In this document: in pieces, positions 48,398 through 54,892 of the stretch | How the letters are laid out: each line of letters opens with the position of its first letter | Position numbering within the stretch: position 1 is the stretch's first letter | From: a virus | IMG/VR virus record: IMGVR_UViG_3300023084_000023 | Location: 1 to 55,839 of that record | Length of the DNA: 55,839 nucleotides | Strand: one strand, 5' to 3' | The notes under the pieces: model-generated | What the model saw: only the letters and a program-made list of their open reading frames with translations | Databases searched by the model: none | What the model was told of the DNA's origin: nothing | Made by a program: the position numbers and the translations under genes

Positions 48398-48449
48398 TGT
48401 CAGCGATTCTGACACAAATATTTATTTCGCAAGTGCAGAAAATTGTCAT
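48398..48449 (-). promoter_or_regulatory. Promoter candidate with overlapping late box, plus leader hairpin
   Basis: On the minus strand ATGACA (48449-48444) is followed after 17 nt by AATAAATA (48426-48419). The second element can serve as a weak -10 or as a late box. Just downstream, TGTCAG (48414-48409) and CTGACA (48403-48398) form a perfect 6-bp hairpin in the leader of the 33-aa gene. Confidence 0.45.
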
Positions 48450-48493
48450 ATAATTATTACATGTTCGGTATGCAATCTAAACATATCTAAGAC

Positions 48494-48525
48494 AAAAAAA
48501 AGGCAAGGATTTCTCCCTGCCCTTT
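48494..48525 (-). terminator. Terminator after gp32
   Basis: On the minus strand a GC-rich hairpin (GGCAGGG with CCTTGCC, one mismatch, loop about AGAAAT) is followed by eight T at 48501-48494. It lies about 120 nt beyond the gp32 stop and separates gp32 from the micro-operon. Confidence 0.85.
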
Positions 48526-48643
48526 CCCACACTCAGTTCTTTGTATGCGATAATAGATGGCGGTCGAGTGTGTTGTATACCCTCTATTACCTGTATGGAC
48601 TCTGTGTCGTGTCTTACACTAACACTTCAGTGCCACCAACTGT
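48522..48643 (-). other. Structured 3' leader-like region of the gp32 transcript
   Basis: No gene is visible between the gp32 stop and its terminator. The minus strand holds several pairings, the clearest being CACACTC with GAGTGTG enclosing about 30 nt, and repeated GTGT/ACAC segments further upstream. It may be only a long 3' untranslated region or a small RNA processed from it. I see no tRNA-like arms. Confidence 0.3.
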
Positions 48644-49552
48644 CTAACTTTCATCTGCAAGACGTTCAAAGTATGAGATTGAATCGTCTTCTTCATCTTC
48701 ATCATAAGATACAGACTTTGGTTCTGGCGCAGGCACAGATTTAGTCTGAGTAGGTTCAGTGTAGTATGAAGAATCATCAGAAACAAAATCTGTTTCTACT
48801 GAAACTGCAGACTGTTGAAGTCCAAGAACACGATCAAGGCGTTCCTTGAGTTGTTCATAAGACTTGAACTTCTCTTCACTTACAAACTCTTGCAATGAAT
48901 ATAGTTGATTATAGATTGTTTCCAATTCTGAATCATCATCTGAAAGTGCTTCTTGAGAATCGAATTCAGACTTATCATAATTTCCATAACCATCAACAGT
49001 GCGATACTTCAGTTTGAAGTTGGCGCCATCCCAAAAATCAAATGGGTTGTAACGAGCCTCATCTTCAAAATGAGGATTCATTGCCTCGTTCAACTTGTCA
49101 AAGATTTTCTTACCATATGAGTAAAGAAAAACTTTTCCTTCATTATCTGGGTTTGCAGGATCTTTTACAACATAAATGTTCGAAAGGAACTTAAGTTTAC
49201 GTTTACGATCACGGGCAAGGTTTTGATTGTCTTGTGAACCAGTATTCCATAGTTCAGTATTAGACTCACAAACAGGACACTGTTTGTTGATTGTAGTAAG
49301 ACAGTTATCAATCAACCAACCGCCTGGGCCTTTAAATCCATGATTAAACACACGAACCCAAGGAATATCTTCACCATCTGCAGGGGGAAGGAAACGAATT
49401 ACAGCATAACTGTTACCATCCTTACCAATAGTTGGTTTCCAAAATCGATCATCGATATTTGATGTGGTTTGTTGTGGGGATTGGGTTTTTTCCAACTCTT
49501 CCGCAAGACGGGCAAAGTTAGAGCGACCTTTTTTAAGGTTTGCAAAAGACAT
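48644..49552 (-). CDS. gp32: Single-stranded DNA-binding protein gp32
   Basis: This 302-aa protein matches T4 gp32 in length (301 aa). The basic N-terminal LAST-type segment (LKKGRSNFARLAEEL, residues 6-20) mediates cooperativity. Zinc ligands are H71, C84, C92 and C95 (FNHGF, NCLTT, CPVC), equivalent to H64/C77/C87/C90 in T4 with a slightly shorter middle spacing. The core has VKDPANPDNEGKVFLYSYGKKIFDK. The C-terminal tail is acidic and Ser-rich (YDEDEEDDSISYFERL), as expected for partner binding. A sigma70-like promoter precedes it. It acts with gp59, encoded just upstream, at replication forks. Confidence 0.97.
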   Translation of the reverse strand: MSFANLKKGRSNFARLAEELEKTQSPQQTTSNIDDRFWKPTIGKDGNSYAVIRFLPPADGEDIPWVRVFNHGFKGPGGWLIDNCLTTINKQCPVCESNTELWNTGSQDNQNLARDRKRKLKFLSNIYVVKDPANPDNEGKVFLYSYGKKIFDKLNEAMNPHFEDEARYNPFDFWDGANFKLKYRTVDGYGNYDKSEFDSQEALSDDDSELETIYNQLYSLQEFVSEEKFKSYEQLKERLDRVLGLQQSAVSVETDFVSDDSSYYTEPTQTKSVPAPEPKSVSYDEDEEDDSISYFERLADES

Positions 49553-49595
49553 AAATTTTCTCCTTTATACGTTATATGCGTTTTGTATTTTTACT

Positions 49596-49624
49596 AATAT
49601 ACTATATTATCCAAGAGTTGTCAA
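49596..49624 (-). promoter_or_regulatory. Sigma70-type promoter for gp32
   Basis: TTGACA (49624-49619), a 17-nt spacer and TATATT (49601-49596) are read on the minus strand. The -35 box overlaps the gp59 stop codon. The leader then contains an 11-mer TATACGTTATA (plus strand 49566-49576) just before AGGAG; a near copy lies in the gp33 promoter dyad. Confidence 0.85.
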
Positions 49625-50316
49625 CTAGTTTTTTTAATTAATTGACCATAATCTTCATAATAATCATCAATCAATATGTCCCTAAGAACATTAACATAAT
49701 AATTAACATCTATGTCCAAGAAAGACATATAGTCTTTTACTTTCTTAGTATATATAGGCCAATAAGTTGTATCATTTATTTTGACCTTATCTATGAAAGT
49801 AAAAATCTTTTCAAAGATAATTAACGTTTCTAATGAAAGTTCTCCACGTTTTTCTAAGAATACAATAAATGGGTAGTCATTGTCAATAGATTTAAATATA
49901 GAATTGAATTCCATATTTTCTTCAGACGCCCTTGTAAACAACACATGACAATCATTAGTAAAAGTATACTTTATACTTTGAATTCTTTTCTTCCAATTTT
50001 TATATGTGTCGTAAGATTCTTTATCTAAAAGATTTCCTGTCCACATAAACTCATTACGAGAAATAGCAAGATTACCATTTTCTGTTACATTCAAGAACAA
50101 TGCAAGTAAAAATTCTTCCAAACTTTTTTTATCAAACCTTCTGGAAAGTTCTTCGAAAGTTCTTCTGTCTCTCCTGTTATAATAGGTTTCTTTCTTTGGG
50201 GAAACTTTTCCTTTGTACTTTATAAAATCATACTCACTATTAAAATGACTTTTCATTGCAAGATAAATTTTAAAAGCCTCAAAGTCATCTATCTTCTTTC
50301 CAGACATGGTAATCAT
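49621..50316 (-). CDS. gp59: Helicase loader gp59
   Basis: This 231-aa protein is close to T4 gp59 (217 aa). KIDDFEAFKIYLAMKSHFNSEYDFIKYKGKV is the family-type N-terminus, followed by KSLEEFLLALFLNVTENG and the Trp/Lys-rich middle (NWKKRIQSIKYTF). It loads gp41 helicase onto gp32-coated forks. The start ATG at 50316 overlaps the gp33 stop (ATGA). A second ATG three codons later (MSGKK) is an alternative. The order gp33-gp59-gp32 is the T4 order. Confidence 0.93.
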   Translation of the reverse strand: MITMSGKKIDDFEAFKIYLAMKSHFNSEYDFIKYKGKVSPKKETYYNRRDRRTFEELSRRFDKKSLEEFLLALFLNVTENGNLAISRNEFMWTGNLLDKESYDTYKNWKKRIQSIKYTFTNDCHVLFTRASEENMEFNSIFKSIDNDYPFIVFLEKRGELSLETLIIFEKIFTFIDKVKINDTTYWPIYTKKVKDYMSFLDIDVNYYVNVLRDILIDDYYEDYGQLIKKTS

Positions 50317-50537
50317 AGAGGCAATTTTTCTGTAGACTTCTGAACCATGTTCAGTCCTTCTGCCTCGTATTTAATTTTTTCTTTTATGAAAGGACTCAAA
50401 AGAGAAACTACATTTTCTATTTCTAAATTGTTCTTCTCACAATAGTATGTGATTGTATCAATATATGAACTGTTTAATTTAGAAACTTGTTTTTCTATCT
50501 CATCACTAAATTCTTTTGAACTCTTAAGTTTCAACAT
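50313..50537 (-). CDS. gp33: Late transcription coactivator gp33
   Basis: This 74-aa protein is shorter than T4 gp33 (112 aa) but has the marine form: SSYIDTITYYCEKNNLEIENVVSLLSPFIKEKIKYEAEGLNM and the hydrophobic end EKLPL. gp33 binds the RNA polymerase flap and links gp55-bound polymerase to the sliding clamp, which activates TATAAATA late promoters such as those found here. It overlaps gp59 by four bases. The promoter upstream has an unusual 37-bp dyad at its -10 element. Confidence 0.9.
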   Translation of the reverse strand: MLKLKSSKEFSDEIEKQVSKLNSSYIDTITYYCEKNNLEIENVVSLLSPFIKEKIKYEAEGLNMVQKSTEKLPL

Positions 50538-50557
50538 TATATTAAATTCTCCTTAGA

Positions 50558-50594
50558 TTTACGTTACATCGTATAATATACGCTATAACGTAAA
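50558..50594. promoter_or_regulatory. 37-bp dyad (operator candidate) over the gp33 -10 box
   Basis: Outer arms TTTACGTTA (50558-50566) and TAACGTAAA (50586-50594) are perfect inverted repeats. The inner core CGTATAATATACG (50570-50582) is a perfect palindrome about the same centre (50576), with only one pair of non-matching positions on each side of it. The centre lies in the -10 element. This is the shape of a repressor or activator site. Confidence 0.7.
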
Positions 50595-50603
50595 ATTTGT
50601 CAA
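50575..50603 (-). promoter_or_regulatory. Sigma70-type promoter for gp33-gp59
   Basis: TTGACA (50603-50598), a 17-nt spacer and TATATT (50580-50575) are read on the minus strand. It has the same boxes and spacing as the gp32 promoter, about 45 nt upstream of the gp33 ATG, which has its own GGAG. Confidence 0.85.
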
Positions 50604-50607
50604 TAGT

Positions 50608-50769
50608 TTATTCTGATTTCCAGATAGTCCAAAGACCGTAGACAATCGCTGCGTATGCAGCCCATGTAATCAAACCATCAAAGAGCAGTGCAACAACACC
50701 CATTGCAATAAGTGCGCCACCATCCCATGATGTTCTTTCAGCTAATCTATCTTTAATCCAATTTATCAT
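50608..50769 (-). CDS. Small membrane protein (53 aa)
   Basis: ATG 50769-50767, preceded by GGGAG, encodes 53 residues. It starts MINWIKDRLAERTSWDGGAL and has two hydrophobic segments (LIAMGVVALLFDGLI and TWAAYAAIVYGLWTIW). It ends WKSE. Similar small proteins with an N-terminal WIK..LAERTSWDG motif occur in marine T4-like phages; no function is known to me. It is five bases beyond the stop of the 263-aa gene in the same direction, so it is probably cotranscribed with it. Confidence 0.7.
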   Translation of the reverse strand: MINWIKDRLAERTSWDGGALIAMGVVALLFDGLITWAAYAAIVYGLWTIWKSE

Positions 50770-50770
50770 A

Positions 50771-51562
50771 TTACATTCTCCCTATAATGCTTGTGATTTC
50801 AACTTGTGCTACTGGGTCTAAATTCATAGCACTTACATCTTCCGTTTCGAAAGTTATGTCTGCCCTGCAGTCTACTTTAGACCCTTGTTTTGAAAAATAA
50901 TTGGGCAAAACCTTAAAATAACTATTTTGTGAATTTATAAAGTCTCTGAAAATAAACTCGTTTTCACCAAGTTCCTTTCCCACTGACAAAGAGAATCCTA
51001 AAGCTGGAATCTTATCAATATCCCATCTTAATATTCTTTGCCATCCAAGTGGAGCGCCAGGACATAAATTACCTTTAGTGTAAAGTTCCGTACTGCGAAC
51101 AGGAGTATTATCAGAGACTACTTCTGTGATTCTAAATCTCAACTTAGAATCCACGGCTGCTTTATAATCACAATATATTTTTATACTTTGTTCTTGGGCA
51201 GTGTTATTTTGATATATATGAGTGGAATTATTTGCAGTACTAATACTTTCACCAATTTCGGGTTCATCTAATGGAATTATACCACATTTAACTCGATCTA
51301 AAGTATTTGTTTTTTCATATTCAAATTTAATAGTGGTTGCAGGATTTACCGAAAAAACCTTTTCTCTATAATTGTTGGTCGCTGGTAAAATTATATTTCC
51401 ATCAAATAGTACGATATCGTTGGGTCGAATTCCAGACTTTCTTTTAAAACCGCCGACAAACAAATGTCCCGCTCTTGTTCTTGTGTTGTAATCATACATC
51501 ACTCCCAAATAGTCTGGGACTCCTACATATCTTCTTGCACTACTTTTTAGATATTGAACCAT
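50771..51562 (-). CDS. Unknown beta-rich protein (263 aa)
   Basis: This 263-aa protein starts MVQYLKSSARRYVGVPDYLGVMYDYNTRTRAGH. The rest is beta-rich with aromatic clusters (LGWQRILRWDIDKIPALGFSL). I see no catalytic motif, signal peptide or membrane segment, and I do not recognise the family. It ends in EITSIIGRM. It sits between a PD-(D/E)XK exonuclease and a small membrane protein, in an otherwise early/replication-type block. Yet its Tyr/Arg-rich opening and sandwich-like strand pattern would also suit a virion-associated protein. Confidence 0.75.
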   Translation of the reverse strand: MVQYLKSSARRYVGVPDYLGVMYDYNTRTRAGHLFVGGFKRKSGIRPNDIVLFDGNIILPATNNYREKVFSVNPATTIKFEYEKTNTLDRVKCGIIPLDEPEIGESISTANNSTHIYQNNTAQEQSIKIYCDYKAAVDSKLRFRITEVVSDNTPVRSTELYTKGNLCPGAPLGWQRILRWDIDKIPALGFSLSVGKELGENEFIFRDFINSQNSYFKVLPNYFSKQGSKVDCRADITFETEDVSAMNLDPVAQVEITSIIGRM

Positions 51563-51574
51563 GTTTTTTATTTC

Positions 51575-52243
51575 CTACAATTGTGCTTTATATTCTGTTA
51601 TCATTTCTATTAACCCATTGATATGACTATCACGCTTAGAAGTATAAACTTCTGCATCTTTCTGGTCATCAATAGCCGCAATGATTACTAGATTATTTAT
51701 AGGAATTTTTGTTCGCTCTTCAAACATAACAGCATAACCAGATGCCTGTCTAAAGTAGTTCTCTAATTTATTTGGATGCATTGACTTTCTTGATGTTTTA
51801 AAATCAATTATAGAAAGTTTACCATCAAAATATGCAATACAATCACATTTTCCTGCAATTCCTAAATGTTCAGAATACATTGGCCACTCTTGAACATATA
51901 CATCATCTAATCTAGTATCGAGAGTTTTTTTCAATGTAAAAAACATCTCTATATCATTCGGCATGAGTTTATTATAATCTATTTCTATGTTATTTATATA
52001 ATCTTCACACAACTGATGAATAGAAGTTCCTCTCCTCGCAGCCTGGGTAGTGATTTTATTGGCTTCTTTTTCGCCTACACGTTTTCTCCACTCCATTATG
52101 GATTTTTTAGAAAAATGTGATATGACAGTTGTTATCGAAGGATATTTGTTACCATTTTCATCATAGTAATACCTAGTCCCAGACTTAAGGGTTTCACTTC
52201 GAAGTGAAAATTCAGGCAAATCCAATTCAACATGTTTAAACAT
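51575..52243 (-). CDS. PD-(D/E)XK exonuclease (RecB-nuclease-like)
   Basis: This 222-aa protein has the RecB-type nuclease layout. YPSITTVISHFSK is near the start, RRGTSIHQLCED gives H76, VYVQEW gives E119, and GKCDCIAY and IIDFKTS give D134, D147 and K149. That is the PD-(D/E)XK catalytic set with the upstream histidine typical of this group. Such nucleases are widespread in marine T4-like phages and probably act in DNA degradation or recombination. A sigma70-like promoter (TTGACA, 17 nt, TATACT) precedes it, so it is likely an early gene. Confidence 0.9.
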   Translation of the reverse strand: MFKHVELDLPEFSLRSETLKSGTRYYYDENGNKYPSITTVISHFSKKSIMEWRKRVGEKEANKITTQAARRGTSIHQLCEDYINNIEIDYNKLMPNDIEMFFTLKKTLDTRLDDVYVQEWPMYSEHLGIAGKCDCIAYFDGKLSIIDFKTSRKSMHPNKLENYFRQASGYAVMFEERTKIPINNLVIIAAIDDQKDAEVYTSKRDSHINGLIEMITEYKAQL

Positions 52244-52264
52244 AAATTACTCCAAATTTATTAA

Positions 52265-52293
52265 AGTATATCAAATATCCTTCGACATGTCAA
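52265..52293 (-). promoter_or_regulatory. Sigma70-type promoter for the exonuclease
   Basis: TTGACA (52293-52288), a 17-nt spacer and TATACT (52270-52265) are read on the minus strand, about 20 nt upstream of the ATG at 52243. It lies just after the 115-aa gene stop. Confidence 0.85.
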
Positions 52294-52299
52294 GCAGTT

Positions 52300-52647
52300 T
52301 TATGAAACTTCTTCTTTTTCATGTCTCGACTTAATTTCTTCTATCGCCTCATCAATATTCTCTATCATTGCATTTTCAATACCATAATGTCTATCCATTA
52401 TGGCCTGCAGTATAATCCCTAGAAAACTTAAATCATCAACAAGAGCTTTATTACTCAAATCAAATCCATACTCATCTGTCATAATATAAACAAATTCATC
52501 AAGAAGTTCATTTGTCATTCCAATAGACTCATCATAATCTTCATCCATACCACCTAAGTTAATAAACGACTTTATATCTTCTAAGTTATTACTTTTAGAT
52601 TTTACTTTAGCAGAAAAAATATCTTTTGCTTCGATTATGTTTTTCAT
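52300..52647 (-). CDS. Conserved-looking acidic protein, unknown (115 aa)
   Basis: This 115-aa protein starts MKNIIEAKDIFSAKVKSK behind AAAGGAG. It is acidic and helical, with LLDEFVYIMTDEYGFDLSN and LVDDLSFLGIILQAIMDRHYG. There are no Cys pairs, P-loop or membrane segment. I do not recognise the family. It lies between phoH and the exonuclease, all on the minus strand with short gaps, and likely shares the PhoH transcript. Confidence 0.75.
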   Translation of the reverse strand: MKNIIEAKDIFSAKVKSKSNNLEDIKSFINLGGMDEDYDESIGMTNELLDEFVYIMTDEYGFDLSNKALVDDLSFLGIILQAIMDRHYGIENAMIENIDEAIEEIKSRHEKEEVS

Positions 52648-52659
52648 TTGGAGTCTCCT

Positions 52660-53376
52660 TTAGGCAAAACCTAATTCTAATTTATTAATTATGTAGGACT
52701 TTACCAAAGGACTTCTGACAATATCTTGTTGCATAAACTCAATGAAAGAAAAACGATCCATACTTTTTATGATTCTCATAAAATCAAGTATTCCATTTTT
52801 TTCATCTTTCCATTTAAAGTCTGACTGTCTAAAGTCTCCACAGAAAATTATTTTACAGTTGTCTCCTATTCTAGTTATGACAGAATCAAGTTCATGAAAA
52901 TTCATGTTCTGGCATTCATCCACAATAATAATACTATCATAAAAGGTCATACCTCTTATGTAAGATGTCGAGTTAAAATTTATGAGGGAAGTTTTTCGTA
53001 AACTTTCGTATGCGCTGCCACATTCAAATAATTCGTTTACTATGGTTCTATATGGGGTTTCATATGATTGAAGTTTTTGTTTTTCCGAGCCGGGCAGAAA
53101 ACCCATATCCCTTGTCGGAACAACACTTCTAATAATTTGTATATCTCTATAACTAGAAGATTTGTTCATTAATTCATCTAGTGCAAGGTATAAAGAAATA
53201 TATGTTTTTCCTGTCCCTGCAACTCCATGAAGAAACAAATGATCTTCATAAAAGGCATCAAATACTTCTTCTTGTGCCGGTGTTATTGGTGTAATTTTTT
53301 TAAGTTGTGTTCGTGCGTCAATCCCTATTAATCTACTATTACTGTTTGATTTTGTCTTTCTAGTTTTTCTACTCAC
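52660..53376 (-). CDS. phoH: PhoH-like P-loop ATPase
   Basis: This 238-aa protein has Walker A GVAGTGKT (residues 51-58) and Walker B SIIIVDECQNM with D153-E154. It also has the PhoH-specific RSVVPTRDMGFLPG and FCGDFRQSD motifs. PhoH is one of the commonest accessory genes in marine phages. The bacterial protein is linked to phosphate stress and RNA metabolism, while the phage role is unproven. The basic N-terminal stretch (RKTRKTKSNSNSR) precedes the domain. The gene follows the FmdB-like zinc ribbon. Confidence 0.95.
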   Translation of the reverse strand: MSRKTRKTKSNSNSRLIGIDARTQLKKITPITPAQEEVFDAFYEDHLFLHGVAGTGKTYISLYLALDELMNKSSSYRDIQIIRSVVPTRDMGFLPGSEKQKLQSYETPYRTIVNELFECGSAYESLRKTSLINFNSTSYIRGMTFYDSIIIVDECQNMNFHELDSVITRIGDNCKIIFCGDFRQSDFKWKDEKNGILDFMRIIKSMDRFSFIEFMQQDIVRSPLVKSYIINKLELGFA

Positions 53377-53416
53377 TAATGAGACTCCTCTGAAAGTCGG
53401 AATCTACGGTGAAAAA

Positions 53417-53686
53417 TTACATATTAAATTTAGACTCTGTTTTAACTGCTCCCGGCACCTTTGCCACTCTATCTAGTACATTCTCCTTAAATGATTGTGG
53501 AACTTTTTGTTTGCCCATGCGAATAGGATCTCCAATACTTGGAGCACCAGTAAGAAATTGTTGGATTTTTCCTGCAACACTACAGTTGGGACAAGAGCCA
53601 TTTAAATGTTCTTCTCTTTCAGCAATACGGCACCAAACTTCATATTCATGTTCACAATTATTACATTTAAAATCATATCTTGGCAT
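53417..53686 (-). CDS. FmdB-type zinc-ribbon protein (89 aa)
   Basis: This 89-aa protein begins MPRYDFKCNNCEHEYE, the FmdB zinc-ribbon opening. C8/C11 and C32/C35 (CNNC, CPNC) are the two zinc-binding pairs. The C-terminal half (FLTGAPSIGDPIRMGKQKVPQSFKE) is not zinc-related and is seen in some phage versions. The role is unknown; FmdB-type proteins are proposed regulators. It is the first gene of the block running through phoH. Confidence 0.88.
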   Translation of the reverse strand: MPRYDFKCNNCEHEYEVWCRIAEREEHLNGSCPNCSVAGKIQQFLTGAPSIGDPIRMGKQKVPQSFKENVLDRVAKVPGAVKTESKFNM

Positions 53687-53689
53687 AAT

Positions 53690-53800
53690 TTATTGTTTCT
53701 CCATAATAAGTTCTTGCGTGAATTTATTTTTCACAATAGCATTCCATTGGTTAAGGTTTAAAGAGGTTAAATTACCTCTATCATTATATATCTCTAACCA
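53690..53800 (-). pseudogene. Short protein-like frame with no start codon (broken small gene?)
   Basis: On the minus strand, 36 codons from TGG (53800) to TAA (53692-53690) read as WLEIYNDRGNLTSLNLNQ, then WNAIVKNKFTQELIMEKQ, which looks like real protein. The codon upstream of the preceding AGA is a stop, and there is no in-frame ATG near the beginning. An ATG nearby (MRETQRCRDG) is in another frame, and a one-base shift near 53801 would join the two. It could be a decayed gene, a sequencing error, or chance. Confidence 0.25.
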
Positions 53801-53834
53801 TCTCTACAACGTTGCGTTTCACGCATTTTTAAAA

Positions 53835-53859
53835 AATGGGGGGCGTTGCACCCCCCATT
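53835..53859 (-). terminator. Strong terminator after the 82-aa gene
   Basis: A perfect 9-bp stem AATGGGGGG (53835-53843) with CCCCCCATT (53851-53859) closes a 7-nt loop. On the minus strand it is followed by a T-run. It lies five bases beyond the stop of the 53864-54112 gene and may also act weakly on the other strand. Confidence 0.88.
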
Positions 53860-53863
53860 AAAA

Positions 53864-54112
53864 TTACTCTTTAGTTGAAATAAAAGTATACAACTCTTGA
53901 GCCTTTTTCATGATGTCTTGAGGGGCAGGCATTTCTGGTTTCATGTGTTGTGTATGCTGAACCAATTCCTCAACACTTTTGTTCCATGTCTCTGCAGTCG
54001 CATTCAAAGTTTGCCAATATGTATCCATTGCCATATGGTAACTTTGTTCAGACATATCTTTTGCCATTTTTAAAACTTCTAGTCTAATTTCAAATGGATT
54101 TTTATTACTCAT
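53864..54112 (-). CDS. Small helical protein, conserved-looking in marine T4-likes (82 aa)
   Basis: I take ATG 54112 (MSNKNPFEIRLEVLKMAKD) as the start, seven bases behind AGGAG. An ATG one codon earlier and a longer upstream frame are less well placed. The protein is one helical domain with Trp/Gln/His-rich middle (YWQTLNATAETWNKS) and ends MKKAQELYTFISTKE. Similar short proteins with the same SNKNPFEIR opening occur in marine T4-like phages; the function is not known to me. It is followed by a strong terminator and lies in the block with the secreted protein and tmRNA. Confidence 0.75.
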   Translation of the reverse strand: MSNKNPFEIRLEVLKMAKDMSEQSYHMAMDTYWQTLNATAETWNKSVEELVQHTQHMKPEMPAPQDIMKKAQELYTFISTKE

Positions 54113-54191
54113 CATATTTCTCCTTTTTTGTGTGATGTGTGTAATTAGCAACTTTATAGGAAGTTACCACCTTTATTATATAGTACAAAAA

Positions 54192-54539
54192 TTAGAATGT
54201 AAAATTAATTCCTACTTTTGCATCTTCATATTCAAACTCTTCACTCGCTTCAATATTACTGAAAAGTGAAAGTTGTGGAGACACTGCATATGAAATACCT
54301 AAGTTAACACCATCAAAATTAATTGTGTCTGATGCTACATTAGAATCATATGAGAAGTCTGCCCATGGACGCAAAACAAATCCTTGTGGAAGCGCCATTG
54401 TATATCCCAGTTCAGATGTAAAATTTTCATTTTCTACACTATACTCAACTTGGCCATCTACATAACCTTTAATGCCTTCTGCCATTGCAGACGAACATAA
54501 AAAAACCGCCGAAGCGGCTCCGAATAAAAACTTTGTCAT
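54192..54539 (-). CDS. Secreted outer-membrane beta-barrel-like protein (115 aa)
   Basis: This 115-aa protein has a clear Sec signal peptide (MTKFLFGAASAVFLCSSAMA, cleavage predicted after residue 20). The mature part alternates polar and hydrophobic residues in about six to eight strands (IKGYVDGQVEYSV, FTSELGYTMAL, VLRPWADFSY, VNLGISYAV). It ends GINFTF, with the C-terminal Phe typical of barrels inserted by the Bam machinery. It is about 95 residues after cleavage, near the lower size limit for a barrel. Phage proteins of this kind are uncommon; it could alter the host surface (superinfection exclusion) or act in lysis. Both are inference. Its ribosome site lies just after the tmRNA coding piece. 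Confidence 0.75.
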   Translation of the reverse strand: MTKFLFGAASAVFLCSSAMAEGIKGYVDGQVEYSVENENFTSELGYTMALPQGFVLRPWADFSYDSNVASDTINFDGVNLGISYAVSPQLSLFSNIEASEEFEYEDAKVGINFTF

Positions 54540-54555
54540 TTATTAAATCCTTTTA

Positions 54556-54886
54556 CTATGACTTTGGGCCCGTTTGGTAACAAGGTGGAACCCATACCCC
54601 GCTGATCATGCTGCTAGAGCAAACTCAGGTGCAAAGTTATCGTTTGCGTTTAGTTTTGTTCGACCGAATATCGTAGGTCAACACGGTAATCTACTCTCAT
54701 CTCTACACACCTGTCGATCCTAGTTCGCCCCCATCAAAGATACACTATAGCTTTTTCCCCTAACGAACATTGCCTAGGATTGTCTAGCGAGCCAGCCACG
54801 GCTGTTTTGTTAATAATGTATCTTTGGTGGAGGCGTTGGGTACTGCCCCCAAGTCCAGTATGTATGTTGAATCGTATCAACAATTA
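54556..54886 (-). ncRNA. ssrA: Circularly permuted (two-piece) tmRNA of alphaproteobacterial type
   Basis: Read on the minus strand, the acceptor piece (about 54886-54825) comes first and ends CGCCTCCACCA (54835-54825), with a T-arm-like TTGGG/CCCAA hairpin. A 92-nt intervening segment (54824-54733) follows, then the coding piece starting GGGGGCG at 54732. GGGGGCG pairs with CGCCTCC to form the acceptor stem, and GGATCGACAGG is the conserved D-region. The tag frame at 54647-54606 encodes ANDNFAPEFALAA plus stop, inside the conserved AACGCAAACGATAAC context. CAGGTGTGT (54713-54705) can pair with ATACATACTG (54865-54856) with one bulge, joining the pieces. Intervening-segment ends form a CAAAGATACA/TGTATCTTTG stem. 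tmRNA with SmpB rescues stalled ribosomes and tags products for ClpXP. The outer ends of the two pieces are approximate. Confidence 0.92.
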
Positions 54887-54892
54887 CAATTG

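Noticed and set aside
48540-48640. tRNA gene in the gap after gp32
   Set aside because: No acceptor stem, anticodon arm or T-loop consensus can be assembled on either strand.
53409-53861. Plus-strand 150-aa frame across fmdB
   Set aside because: It covers the fmdB zinc ribbon and a terminator in antisense; fmdB has clear Cys pairs.
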